Source: Vampirovibrionales bacterium (GTDB taxonomy: Bacteria > Cyanobacteriota > Vampirovibrionia > Vampirovibrionales > Vampirovibrionaceae). Taken from it: a stretch of 64,000 nucleotides of DNA. Under the pieces are notes generated by a model. The model worked only from the letters and a program-made list of their open reading frames with translations, was not told where the DNA came from and searched no databases. Below, one piece after another: positions 37,515-47,670 of this stretch. How positions within the stretch are numbered: the stretch's first letter is position 1; the number at the start of each line of letters is the position of its first letter. The position numbers and the translations under genes are program-made. The stretch is taken from the NCBI GenBank assembly GCA_016712355.1, contig JADJRF010000005.1, forward strand, positions 2,488,427 through 2,552,426, read 5' to 3'.

Positions 37515-39478
37515 ATGACAATGGAGGCAGAGCTAAAGGGGCTTCTTCCTATCTATGAAGAGGCCGTCAAGAAAGACCCCTACTTGCCGATTATTGAAGC
37601 CATTACCAATGCCTTTGACTCGATTATCAAGGCAAACCCAAGCAATAAGACCGTTAGGGTTTCGTTTGTCACGAATCAAAGCTCTTTGCTTGTCGGACAG
37701 GTGGCCCAACAAATAGATGAGATTGTTATTGAGGATTGTGGAACCGGCTTTGATGACGGGAATGCAATCTCATTCAAGAGAGTAGGCAGTACCCATAAGG
37801 AAGATATGGGTTGCAAAGGAATGGGGCGTTTAAGTTGGCTCTGCTGTTTTAAGCGTGTGGTGATTGAAAGCACCTACAAGCATGGAGAGACTTTGCGTTA
37901 TAGGGAGTTACACTTCTCCCTGGACAAGGAAGTAGAAGAAAAAGAAAAACAAACCCGCTGACCCTAAAGCTACTCAGCCTAGAACGAAAGTAAGGCTGTT
38001 GGAGCCTCTTACCAATATTTATGATGATAAAAGGCTGTCTATCAGCTTTGTGAACCAAATCAAACGGGTATTTGTCCCGTATCTCATCCAGCACCAGAAT
38101 TTGTCCATTTATGTCGATATGGTGGACGGGCAATCTGAAACGATTGATTATGCAAATTTGAACATTAAATCTTTGCCCACTCAACCTCTAAACGAGGTTG
38201 ATTTTACGGTTTATTGTTTGAGTAGTGATATAAAACTTACCAGTGCTCACCATGCATACAATCTGTGTGGGGATAATCGGGTTGTTAAGTCCGAGAGTTT
38301 GGATATCTACCCCAATGAAAAGCTGGCTGTGGATGGTCAAAACCCTGCCTATCTTTATTTTTTCATTATTAGCGACTATTTGAATGAGCGGGTTTCAACG
38401 ACTAGAGATTCTTTCAAGATTTTAGAGAAGCGCCCTTCTCTCGAACTGGAACCAGAAGCGCTTTATATGGAAGAGATTAAGAATCACATTATTGAGATAG
38501 CCAATGCTTATGCTCAGCAACACATCGAAGAGGCCAACAACAAAAAGAACACAGTGATTCAAGAAGTGATTCAGGAGTATCCGCATCTTGCCAAAAGTGT
38601 TGAGACCCTTAACCCTAAAATCGGGTATGGACATACCAAGGAAAAAATCATTATTGAGGCTGTAACAGAACAAGCTAGACATGCAGAACAGGTGAAAAAG
38701 CAACTTTTGGAAGCTGCTCAAAAACCTCTCTCCAAGGCAACCGACGCAGAAAAAGAGAATCTGGCTAAAACCATTGCTGAAGTCACTCATGAGAATTCAT
38801 TACAACTAGGCCATTATATGGCTTATAGAAAGGTCGTTTTAGACCTTTTTAGACAAATATCTACAATATCAAGATGACACGGGAACTTTCCCTCTGGAAG
38901 AACATTTGCACCAGATCATTTGTCCAATGAGGGAAAGCCATGAAACGCTTACCTCGCATGAGCATAACTTATGGCTGTTAGATGATCGGTTGATGCTCCT
39001 AAAAGAGTTTTATTCGGATTGCTCCTTGGCCAGTGCTGGCAAGGCTGATTCGAGAAAAGAAGCCGATATCTTATTTGAAAAACCTCTTGTTGTGGCTGAG
39101 TCCAAAAGCGCAAATACGCTAAATAATGTTGCAGTGGTTGAATTTAAAAGACCCGGCAGGGAAATCACAAAAGGGGATGAGCTTAAAGAGGTGATAACCA
39201 AATATGTTGATCCCCTTCAGAACGGAAAATATACCCATAAAGGACAACAGTTAAAAAAGGCAGATAGAATTACCCATGCCTATACTGTCCTTACCTTGAC
39301 GGACGGAACCCGAAACACCCTAGAAAACTATGAAGGCTATAAGCCGTCCTGCAACCGAGATGCCTTCAGCCGTCCTTATGAAGGCTTTAACTGTATTCAC
39401 TATGTTGTGGATTGGGCAAGGCTGATTCAAGATGCAAAAGACCGGCATGAATTTTTCTTTCAAAAGCTAAATGCCTAA
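37515..39478 (+). pseudogene. GHKL ATPase fused to a PD-(D/E)XK-like nuclease, two frameshifts
   Basis: Reconstructed length about 650 aa. Part 1 (37515-37961) is a GHKL (Hsp90/MutL/histidine-kinase-type) ATPase domain: Glu 28 and Asn 32 in EAITNAFDS, EDCGTGFD, and GCKGMGR. Restoring one A in the A5 runs at 37939-37949 joins part 2 (to 38877), a beta-rich middle and a coiled coil. Dropping one base after the T5 run at 38846 joins part 3 (KYLQYQDDTGTFPLEEHLHQ onward), with ADILFEKP and VAVVEFKRPG, a nuclease-like D...ExK arrangement. ATP-gated nuclease is the likeliest activity and phage defence the likeliest role; neither is shown. First gene of the second element. Confidence 0.7.
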
Positions 39479-39550
39479 AGCAAAATTTTTATTTCGATCA
39501 AAATATGGGTAGTCACGCTCCCAATATCACGGCTTTTTTTAAAATTAGGA

Positions 39551-39653
39551 TCAAACATCCATCCAAGTGTCGCTTTTCGGCTTGTGACCTATTACGTGAT
39601 CCATGAAATTTTCCAGGGCATCCTTGAGACGGCGTTCCTTTTCGTCTGCAATG
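39551..39653 (-). pseudogene. Second phage terminase large subunit 3' fragment
   Basis: The last 33 codons read DEKERRLKDALENFMDHV and end KSDTWMDV, aligned without gaps to the end of the terminase fragment at 15662 (DEKERRLKEALENFMSNV ... DRWMDV). The rest is removed by the IS3 hybrid that begins at 39654. It shows that the second element belongs to the same phage family as the first. Confidence 0.8.
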
Positions 39654-39894
39654 TGACTGCCCCCCTAGAATTGATCCAAATAAAACCAGAGAGTGGGATC
39701 ATAACACAGCCTGTTTAATGGCAGCCTGATTGTGGAGAAGGCCTGGTATTCGTAGAATACCAGGCGGCGGCGAACTGTTCGGGGGTCCAGTATCTCAGGG
39801 CGCTGTGAGGTCGCTCGGTATTGTAATGCTCACGCCACATCTCAATAACGTTCTGAGCCTCTCGCAAGCTGCCCCACCACTCGGCATTTAAACA

Positions 39895-40518
39895 TTAGTC
39901 CCGAAATCGACCGTTGAAGCTTTCATACTTGCCGTTTTGCCACGGGCTGCCCGGCTCAATAAAGAGCGACTGCGTGTGCTGCGTCTGTAGCCAGCTTTGC
40001 AGGCAACAGGCGACAAATTCCGACCCGTTGTCGCTGCGTAGATACCGGGGAATCCCGTAACCCCTAAACAACGTCTGCAATGTCAGGCGCACATCCTCGC
40101 CCCTGAGAGAACGTTCCACGCGAATGCACAGGGACTGGCGCGTAAATTCATCCAGCACCGTCAATAGCCGGATACGGCCGCCAGAAGTCAGGCGGTCCTG
40201 CACAAAATCAACCGTCCATACGTGATTTGGCGCAACGGCCTGCTCGGGCGACTGAACGCCTTGGCCGCGTTTGCGTTTTTTCGCTTTCTTTCTCACTTGC
40301 AGGCCTTTCTCGCCCCGGATCCACCGCACCCGCTTCACGTTGATGGTCCAGCCTTCCTGCTTCACCAGTATGGCATGAATCCGGCGGTAGCCAAACCTCG
40401 CAAAGCGATTGGACAGACGCAGGATTGCCTGACGCAGGGATTCATTCCTGGCGCCTGGCAAGGAACAGGCGGTGTGCCGCCGCACGCTCAATAGCCGGGC
40501 GCATTGGCGTTTCGACAA
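39895..40518 (-). pseudogene. IS3 OrfB truncated by a stop codon
   Basis: DDE core present up to CESFNGRFRD-like YESFNGRFRD, then TAA where the intact copy has GAA. The remaining frame (CLNAEWWGSLREAQNVIEMW) continues in the foreign 3' end. Inactive. Confidence 0.8.
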
Positions 40519-40571
40519 CTTGTATTTCTCTGCGCGCAGGCAATGAAACAGAATCCGGCGACGGGAAGGCC

Positions 40572-40787
40572 CTAGAGCTTTTTTAGCACATCCTGCAACG
40601 CATCCAATTCCAGCGTGCGCTCACTCAACAGCCTTTTCAGTCGAGAATTCTCTGCTTCCAGAATCCGTAAACGCCTAGCTTGCGAGATGCCAAGCTCCCG
40701 ACAGACACCTTCGACCGTCTTCTGACCGCTTTCCTGTGTCCGTAATGCAGTAATAACCTGCTCTTCCGTGAATCGGCTCGTTTTCAT
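40572..40787 (-). pseudogene. IS3 OrfA with 51-bp internal deletion
   Basis: Same as the OrfA at 29355 but lacking 17 codons of the second HTH helix and linker (from ATFYKW to SILE). The ends of the gap in the intact copy are short AAGCCA repeats, so slippage or recombination between them explains it. DNA binding is probably lost. Confidence 0.8.
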
Positions 40788-40863
40788 TCCAAACACTCCT
40801 TTCAAAAGATTGAAGAACAAAATCCTCTACTTTTGAACGGTCCCCATTTCTGGGCTCAGGTCA

Positions 40864-43165
40864 ACTTTTACTTACAACGCCAAGGGACAAACGCTGACGC
40901 GCGTCAATGCGCTGGGCAAGACCACCAGCTATACCTATAACGCTCATAACGAACTGGCGACGATCACGGACCCTCTGGGCCATGTGACGACGTTTGCTTA
41001 TGACAATCGGGGCAACCTGACGAGCGTGACGGACCCCAGGCAGAATGTGACGACGTTCGCTTATGACGTTTTGAACCGGCTGACCAGCGTCACCAATCCG
41101 TTGAATCAAGCGACCACTTACACTTATGACAACAACAGTAACCTGTTAACGGTGACAGACGCCAGTAATCACACGACGACCTACGCTTACGACAGCCGGG
41201 ATCGCGTGACCAGCGTCAATAATCCGTTGAATCAAACCACGACCTACGCTTACGACAAGCAGGACCGTATGGTAAGCGCGACGGATCCCAAGTCGCAGAC
41301 CACCACGTATGAATACGACGCGGCAGGTCGATTAAACTGGGTCAATTACAATGGCCAGAAAATTTATGCGATGTCTTACGACGCAAACGACGAGTTGCTG
41401 TCCATCGCAGACGGTTCGGGGACATGGGGGTACAGTTACGACGTAATGGGGCGGGTCAGCAATATGACGTCGCCTCAAGGCAGTGTGAGCTATACGTACA
41501 ATGCCGACGGCCTGGCGACGAGTATGAGCGCGACGGGTTATCCCAGCGTCACGTATGGTTACAACCTCTTAGACCAGTTGACCAGCGTCACGCAGAATAA
41601 TCAAATTTATACCTATCAATACGACGCAGTCGGTCGACGGATTAATTTGTCACGTCCCAATGGGGTCAATACGTACTATTACTATGACGATGCGGACCGA
41701 TTGACGGCACTCATCCACAAAAAGATGGCGGCGCGCAGGAAAACAATGAGTATGGCTACGATAACAATGGCAATATCACGCAATACAGCCGCTACCTGTA
41801 CGGCGCATCCGACAAAATGGTGCGTAACTACAGCTACGACGCACTCAACCGTCTCACGCATGTAGATGGCCTGGGCATTATCTTCGGCGCCAGCAGCTTT
41901 GCCAATCAGACGGCCAAAGACAGCGCCATTAACTGGCTGACGCAAGCCCAGCAAACCAGCAACCCGGCCTTGCGCGAAACCTATCTCCTAAATGCCGAGA
42001 ATTTGGGGGCGTCACTGCCAGAAACCGCGACGTGGACGTTTGATCCAGTAGGCAATATTGCCAGTAAAGCCGTGCGCAAGCACTTGGGTGGAACGGACAC
42101 CACCACCTACGCCCACAACGCCGCCGACCGGCTCACGACGCTGACGCCGCCCGTGGGCTCGGCCATTACCTTCACCTACGACGCCAACGGCAACATGACC
42201 GGCGACTCCACAGGCCGCACGCTGACATGGAATGCGCTGGATCAGCTCACCGCCTTGAATAAAACCGGCGTTAATGCTACCTTTGCCTACGATCCCTTAG
42301 GCCGAAGAGTGAGTTTTGTGAAGAACAGCCAAACGAAAACCTATTTCTACGATGGGCTGGACTTGCTCAGCGATGGCGCTAATCAGTTCCTGAACGGCGC
42401 AGGCATTGACGAACCGCTGACCATTACCACCGGCTCAACGACGCAGGCGTATTTAGGCGATCACTTGGGGATCCACTGCGTGGCTCAGTGATGCGAATGG
42501 CGCGTTCCAGACGCGGTACGATTATTCGAGCTATGGCAGGCTGGAAGGCAGCCTGCCGAATCCGTCGGCGACGAATAGCCTGACTTACACGGCTCGTGAA
42601 GACGACGGCACCGGCTTGATGTATTATCGCGCGCGGTATTACGATCCAAGTCTGGAGCGGTTTATTTCCGACGACCCGCTGGGTGATGGGCAGCGGTATG
42701 TCGAGGGGAATTCGGTGGCCCTCAAAGACCCACTTGGGCTAGGGCCGAAAGGGAGCAGCTCAAGGTGCCGCTACTGGCACGGCATTGGGAGCCGCCCTCG
42801 GAGCACTAGCAGGCGGCGGCGGGGGCGCTGCGGCATGTTCGTGGTCTGGACCCGGCGCTGCTGTGTGTGGCGGATATGGAGCGCAGAATGGAATTATACT
42901 GGGCGCTGCTGGGGGCGCCTCCCTTGGGGCAATTTTCGGCAGCTTCCTCGAAGATCATTGGGGAGAGATTTCTTCTGCCCCTTGTACTGTCTCCTCGAAT
43001 CAAAACAATAATATAGACCATTGTGATTTTCAAAAAGAACTCGATGATGCTCAATGTAGACGCCTTCCAAATAAATCAGCCAGATATAGGTGTTTCGAAT
43101 CTGCGAATGTTCGTTATGGGGCTTGTCGCACAAGAAAGCCACTTCCCCCATTGGTATTATGGTAA
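40864..43165 (+). pseudogene. RHS/YD-repeat protein, 5'-truncated, with first toxin-tip
   Basis: At least 18 YD repeats (patterns such as TTYTYDNNSNLLTVTD and TTTYAYDKQDRMVSATD) lead to the RHS core end RARYYDPSLERFISDDPLG, then a unique C-terminal domain with Gly/Ala-rich and Cys-containing sequence to 43165. The 5' end is removed by the IS3 hybrid. Frame breaks occur at the A5 run 41719-41723, the G4 run 42467-42470 and the A3 run 42748-42750; each is repaired by one base. RHS proteins form a shell around a C-terminal toxin and act in contact-dependent competition or prey interaction. The tip is of unknown type. Confidence 0.85.
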
Positions 43166-43181
43166 TTTGAAATGAGGCTTT

Positions 43182-43430
43182 ATGATAATCTTTGTCAAAG
43201 ATGTTTTAACTGTTAGATATGAGAAGGATATCAATTCAGTTTGCATATACGATCACAGATATAATGAAGAAACTGATGAAACCATGGAGGCTTTATACGC
43301 TCAATTTAGGCTTTTTAAGCTTGAGCAGGCAGAGATTGGAGAAGCCTGTCGTGCTGTAGGTGAAGCTGTTTTAATGCGAATACCGTCAATACTTAATGTT
43401 CTTTTCCCCATTCAAGATGATGAAAGTTAA
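43182..43430 (+). CDS. Candidate immunity protein for the first RHS tip
   Basis: 82 aa acidic protein starting MIIFVKDVLTVRYEKD, directly after the RHS tip. No family recognised; the call rests on the toxin-immunity gene order usual for RHS loci. Confidence 0.45.
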   Translation: MIIFVKDVLTVRYEKDINSVCIYDHRYNEETDETMEALYAQFRLFKLEQAEIGEACRAVGEAVLMRIPSILNVLFPIQDDES

Positions 43431-43561
43431 GCGTTAATTTTTACTTTCACTTCCCCCCAAGATATGCAGGAACTCCAAACAATAAAATAAAAAAATATAC
43501 CCCCAAGCCAAACAAGCCTTTGGGCGGCTCGGAAAGCTTTGTGAAATAAGTGAGAATAAAC

Positions 43562-43918
43562 ATGAAAAATTCTGCTTTTTTAGCTGTAATATTATTTACT
43601 CTCATGTTGTTTCTAGAGCCGTTTGGAAACAGCTCTAGCCCTGAGCTATTTAATGAAAGCCTCTTTAAAGGGAAGGGATATGCCCCTTCAGATGGTTTTA
43701 TTCCAAATAAAGAAACAGCCATAGAAATAGCTGAAATAATATTAGCTCAAGTTTATGGAAAAGAGATGATTTCTTCAGAAAGGCCGTTTCATGCCATTCT
43801 AAATGACGACGTCTGGCAGATCAAAGGCACATTAAAAAAAGGGGCGCTTAGGGGAGTCGCTTATATTTATTTGTCAAAGAGCACAGGCCAGATTCTTAAG
43901 ATGATACATACCCAATAA
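43562..43918 (+). CDS. NTF2-fold-type (YbbC/YhhH) immunity protein
   Basis: 118 aa from ATG 43562, with an N-terminal hydrophobic export or anchor segment (FLAVILFTLMLFLEPF). The rest, with AIEIAEIILAQVYGKEMI, RPFHAILNDDVWQIKGTL and GVAYIYLSKSTGQILKMIH, matches the NTF2-fold immunity family found beside polymorphic toxins. It probably protects against an RHS tip, possibly one now lost. Confidence 0.65.
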   Translation: MKNSAFLAVILFTLMLFLEPFGNSSSPELFNESLFKGKGYAPSDGFIPNKETAIEIAEIILAQVYGKEMISSERPFHAILNDDVWQIKGTLKKGALRGVAYIYLSKSTGQILKMIHTQ

Positions 43919-43947
43919 TAAATAATATTAGGACTTTTTCGGACTTT

Positions 43948-44840
43948 ATGAATAATAATCAGACCAAAGCCTATTTCTACGACGGGCTTGATCACTCAAG
44001 GACGGAAACAGCACGTTTCTGAACGGCGCAGGCATTGACGAACCGCTGACCATTACCACCGGCTCAACGACGCAGGCGTATTTAGGCGATCATTTGGGAT
44101 CTGCGAGTTGGTTGAGCGATTCAAACGGCGCGTTCCAGACACGGTATGATTATTCGAGCTATGGCAGGCTGGAAGGCAGCCTGCCGAATCCGTCGGCGAC
44201 GAATAGCCTGACCTATACCGCCCGCGAAGATGACGGCACGGGTCTGATGTACTATCGCGCACGGTATTACGACCCCTCGATCGAAATCTTCATCTCCGAT
44301 GATCCGTTGGGCGATAGCCAGCGGTATGTCGGGGGGATGCCAACAATTGCGACAGATCCTTTAGGGCTAGAGCTTGGTATTTACAAGCATAGGGATGGGA
44401 CATATGGGCCCACTGAGAATTGGTATAATGCGCTTAATAATGCATTTCAATTAGGTGCTAAAGTCTGGATGTTTTTAATAGGGGATGACATTTGCACACT
44501 GTCAAGTCCCAGTTCATCGTTTATTGATAAAGCTTGGTCGGGATTCAGCCTCACACCGGAGGGCGAGTTTTCAAAAATAGGGAAATTCAGTAAGTTTATT
44601 AAAACTGCTGATGGAAAGATTGTATTTGGTTATACTAGACATGGTTTGAATCAGGCTATTGGAAGAGAAGGTAAAGGAGTTAGTATTAACGCTATAAATG
44701 ACGCGCTGAGAAACCCTAAAAAAATCACAAATCAGGCAGCCGGCACCACTAAGTATATAGGCAGAAATGCCACGGTTGTAGTTAATAAAAAAGGGGAAAA
44801 TCGTAACCACCTATGGAAAGCCTCGAAAGCCTTAAAATAG
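43948..44840 (+). pseudogene. Second RHS tip cassette: core remnant plus RNase-like toxin domain
   Basis: Begins with a partial RHS core (QTKAYFYDGLD), breaks frame near 43990, then continues through GAGIDEPLTITTGSTT and RARYYDPSIEIFISDDPLG into a new C-terminal domain. The tip KIVFGYTRHGLNQAIGREG ... INAINDALRNP ... TKYIGRNATVVVN resembles small BECR-fold-like RNase toxins of polymorphic systems; identification is tentative. The core part repeats 42386-42740 almost exactly. As an orphan tip it needs recombination with the main RHS gene to be displayed. Confidence 0.7.
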
Positions 44841-45106
44841 AGATAGCAGACTCTGATTTTAACTTATTGCTATCATTATTAAGCGATAGCAGTAAGCAGG
44901 GTCTTCTAAAGAGATCATCTAAAATTGGTAATAACGCTTTTGTTCTTTATATTGATTATTCATACATAGGGCTCGTTAATGAGGAATTAACAGATTCACT
45001 TGCTTCAAAAGGATTAGATGCTGACGATGAAGTGACAGCCTTTGGCGAACGTATTGAAGCACTAATAAATATATTCAACCCGTATAAATATTCGGAACCA
45101 TGTTAG
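44813..45106 (+). CDS. Candidate immunity protein for the second RHS tip
   Basis: 97 aa acidic protein (MESLESLKIEIADSDFNLLL) whose start overlaps the end of the tip gene by 28 bases. No family recognised; position and size suggest immunity. Confidence 0.5.
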   Translation: MESLESLKIEIADSDFNLLLSLLSDSSKQGLLKRSSKIGNNAFVLYIDYSYIGLVNEELTDSLASKGLDADDEVTAFGERIEALINIFNPYKYSEPC

Positions 45107-45130
45107 ACGTATTTATATGACAGATTAAAC

Positions 45131-45951
45131 ATGCTGAAAAATGGAGCAGGAATTGACGAACCTCTGACCATTACCAACAGCTCAACGACGCAGACTTACC
45201 TTGGCGATCATTTGAGATCCACTGCGTGGCTCAGTGATGCGGATGGCGCGTTTCAGACGAGGTATGATTATTCGGGCTACGGCAAGCCAGAAGGCAGCCT
45301 CCCGAATCCGTCGGCGACGAATAGCCTGACTTACACGGCTCGTGAAGACGACGGTACCGGCTTGATGTACTATCGCGCGCGGTATTACGATCCAAGTCTG
45401 GAGATATTTATTTCCGACGATCCGCTGGGGGATGGCCAGCGGTATGTTGGGGGGAATCCTTTGCGGTGGGTGGATCCGTTCGGGCTGCAAGCGGATGCAA
45501 TCTTTATCAATTCAAATAAGAGCCCAAAGGATCGGCGTCTCTATTATAGTGCCAAAAATATTAAAAATAGCTCAAAATCATATATGATTGTTGTCCATAG
45601 TGATGGGAGGAAATTATTTGTACCCTTAAAAACGCCCGTCTTGGGTAGTAACGGAGAACGCATCTACTATAAGGGAATCTCCGTTGAGGAATTTTATAGC
45701 AAGTACATAAAAGGGAATAGAAATATAGGAATTCAAGATGTAATTATTCTTCAGGCCTGCCATGCCGGGCGAGGTGGGGATGATTCGATCGCAAAAAACT
45801 TGCAAAATTATCTAGAATGAAAGTTCAATCCCCTGTAGATTATGGTTGGGTTACTTCAAAAGGAGAGTTCTATAGCGCTCCCAAAATAATGAATCCTTTT
45901 GCTCCTGATCAGCCCCTTTTCAAAGGCCCTCTTACTGATTTTAAGCCTTAG
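45131..45951 (+). pseudogene. Third RHS tip cassette, caspase-like peptidase tip
   Basis: RHS core copy (GAGIDEPLTITNSSTTQTYL to SLEIFISDDPLGDGQRYVGG) followed by a tip with MIVVHSDGR and DVIILQACHAGRGGDDSIA, a His ... QAC pattern like clan-CD (caspase-type) cysteine peptidases. The frame stops at 45820, but adding one base to the A4 run 45804-45807 continues it as SRMKVQSPVDYGWVTSKGE to 45951, a plausible natural end. Toxic activity is inferred. Confidence 0.6.
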
Positions 45952-45954
45952 ATA

Positions 45955-46392
45955 ATGAAAAAGTCTAAAAAAATTCTACTAATTCTGCTTCTTGCAACCC
46001 CATGGGCTCTTTCTGTATATGGGATTGGCGAGTTTATATTGTCAGGTGACGCCGCCAGTTGTAAAAAGGCTAGAATGGAACAGCAGGAGGTCTTAAAAGA
46101 AGAGGTTAGGAAATCTGAACGATTAGAAAAAGAAGCCGCGGCGGGCGATGCTGAAGCGATGTATTGGACATATCAATACTACGCGATATCCGTTCATGAT
46201 TACCAAAAAGCCAATAAATGGTTAAAATTGTCTGCAGAAAATAATTTTATATGGGGGATGGAAGATTATGGCGAAAGGCTTTGTGAAATGGGAAAAATAG
46301 CAGAAGGGCAGTTCTATTTAAAAAAATCTTGCTCGGCAGGGCAAAAATCTGCCTGTGAATTTCTTCATAAATATTGCCGGACAAAAAGGTAA
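45955..46392 (+). CDS. Membrane-anchored Sel1-like repeat protein, candidate immunity protein
   Basis: 145 aa: N-terminal membrane helix (ILLILLLATPWALSVYGIGEF), then two to three Sel1-type repeats (AAAGDAEAMYWTYQYYA, YQKANKWLKLSAENN, GQFYLKKSCSAGQKSAC). Starts three bases after the third RHS tip ends, fitting an immunity role. Four cysteines in the C-terminal part may form disulfides. Confidence 0.6.
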   Translation: MKKSKKILLILLLATPWALSVYGIGEFILSGDAASCKKARMEQQEVLKEEVRKSERLEKEAAAGDAEAMYWTYQYYAISVHDYQKANKWLKLSAENNFIWGMEDYGERLCEMGKIAEGQFYLKKSCSAGQKSACEFLHKYCRTKR

Positions 46393-46402
46393 AAACGCTG
46401 CA

Positions 46403-46566
46403 ATGAAAAAATCTCAAAAAATTATTTATTTGTTTTTAGGATCTATTGGCTGGTTACTATGGTTCGCGTTCCTACTCTATAAGTGGAGTTGTCAATGTGA
46501 GGGAGCCTATATGGTACAGGGGTTGGTCTGCCCCCCAGAAAACGAACCAGGGATAATGAGAAAATC
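46403..46566 (+). pseudogene. Small membrane protein cut by IS3
   Basis: About 54 codons from ATG 46403, with one membrane helix (IIYLFLGSIGWLLWFAFLLY) and a Cys pair (CQCEG); N-terminus MKKSQK is like that of the previous gene. The 3' end is lost at the IS3 junction near 46566. Confidence 0.5.
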
Positions 46567-47670
46567 GGGTTAAACCAGTTAAAGAAGTGAAGGAGTTTAA
46601 CCCGTGAAAAAGTCCAAATTCACCGAAGAGCAGATTGTGTTTGCCCTAAAAGAGCACCAGCAGGGTACGAAAGTGGAAGACATCTGCCGGAAACTGGGAG
46701 TAGTGCAGGCGACGTTCTACCGGTGGCAGCAACAGTTTGGCAGCCTGAGCGTCATGGAAGTCAAAGAAATGCGTCTGCTCAAGGAAGAGAACACCAGACT
46801 CAAGCAACTTGTAGCTGAACTGAGCCTGGATCGGCATATGTTGCAGGAAATCGTTCAAAAAAAGCTCTGAAGCCTGTTCAGGAACGGGATTTGGTTGACT
46901 GGCTGAAGCTTTGCCACAAGGTCAGCGTGCGTCGCGCATGCCGATTAATTCGGTTTCGGCGGCCAACTTACTACTACCAATCCAAACTCTCTGAGCAGGC
47001 GTATCTATCCAAACGCATTTGTGAGATTGCTTCTGAAAAGCCCCGGTATGGCTACCGCCGGATTACGATTCTGCTGCGACGGGAGGGCTTGCCGGTCAAT
47101 CCTAAGCGGGTCTACCGGCTGTACAGGGAAGAGGGCTTACAGATGCGCAAGAAAGTCCCCAAGCGGCGGGTTTTTCCGCAGTTGCGGCAGGTCCGGCAAC
47201 CGGCCCAGCAGCAGAATCCATGCTGGAGCATGAATTTTGTATCTGACCAGTTGTACGACGGACAGAAACTGCGCTGCCTGACCATTGTCGATAATCACAC
47301 CCGAATCAGTCCGGCGATTGGTGTGGGTTTTCGCTACACGGCCTGCAACGTGATTAACACGCTGAACCTGGCAGTGCAGCGATATGGCCAACCTGAGCCG
47401 ATTCCGGCAGGAATGCCTGAATCAGCACTGGTTCTTGTCTTTGGAGGATGCTCAGGAGAAAATTGAAATGTGGCGGCAGGACTACAATGACGTGCGTCCG
47501 CATAGCTCATTGGGAGAGCTGACCCCTCATTCCTTCGCCGCCGCAAACAGCCTGGCTAGCCAAGCTGTTTGAATCCCCGATTTCTCATTTCAAACGGTCC
47601 GCTTTTCGGGGCAAGACCAAAAAATCCTAAAATTCGACTTTTGGATGGCTCCGGGTACGGGGCTCGGTCA
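46566..47670 (+). mobile_element. Degenerate IS3 element with a foreign right end
   Basis: OrfA 46604-46870 is intact (KSKFTEEQIVFALKEHQQG, HTH, zipper) and ends in an A7 slippage run. OrfB (46891 onward) has the first Asp region replaced or altered (SMNFVSDQL), an internal deletion that removes the second Asp and the Glu, and resumes out of frame at ECLNQHWFLSLEDAQEKI, ending about 47571. The last 50 bases (47621-47670) copy the right end of the IS at 29279 with one mismatch. Left boundary approximate. Inactive. Confidence 0.75.

Larger units (their letters stand above)
39654..40863 (-). mobile_element. Hybrid IS3 element (two different IS3 ends)
   Basis: The 5' end (plus-strand right, TGACCTGAGCCCAG at 40863) and most of the coding part match the element at 29279, but the 3' end (from about 39890 down to TGACTGCCCCCC at 39654) belongs to a different IS3 type. 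No target duplication (AATG versus ACTT), as expected for a recombinant of two insertions. Confidence 0.75.
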
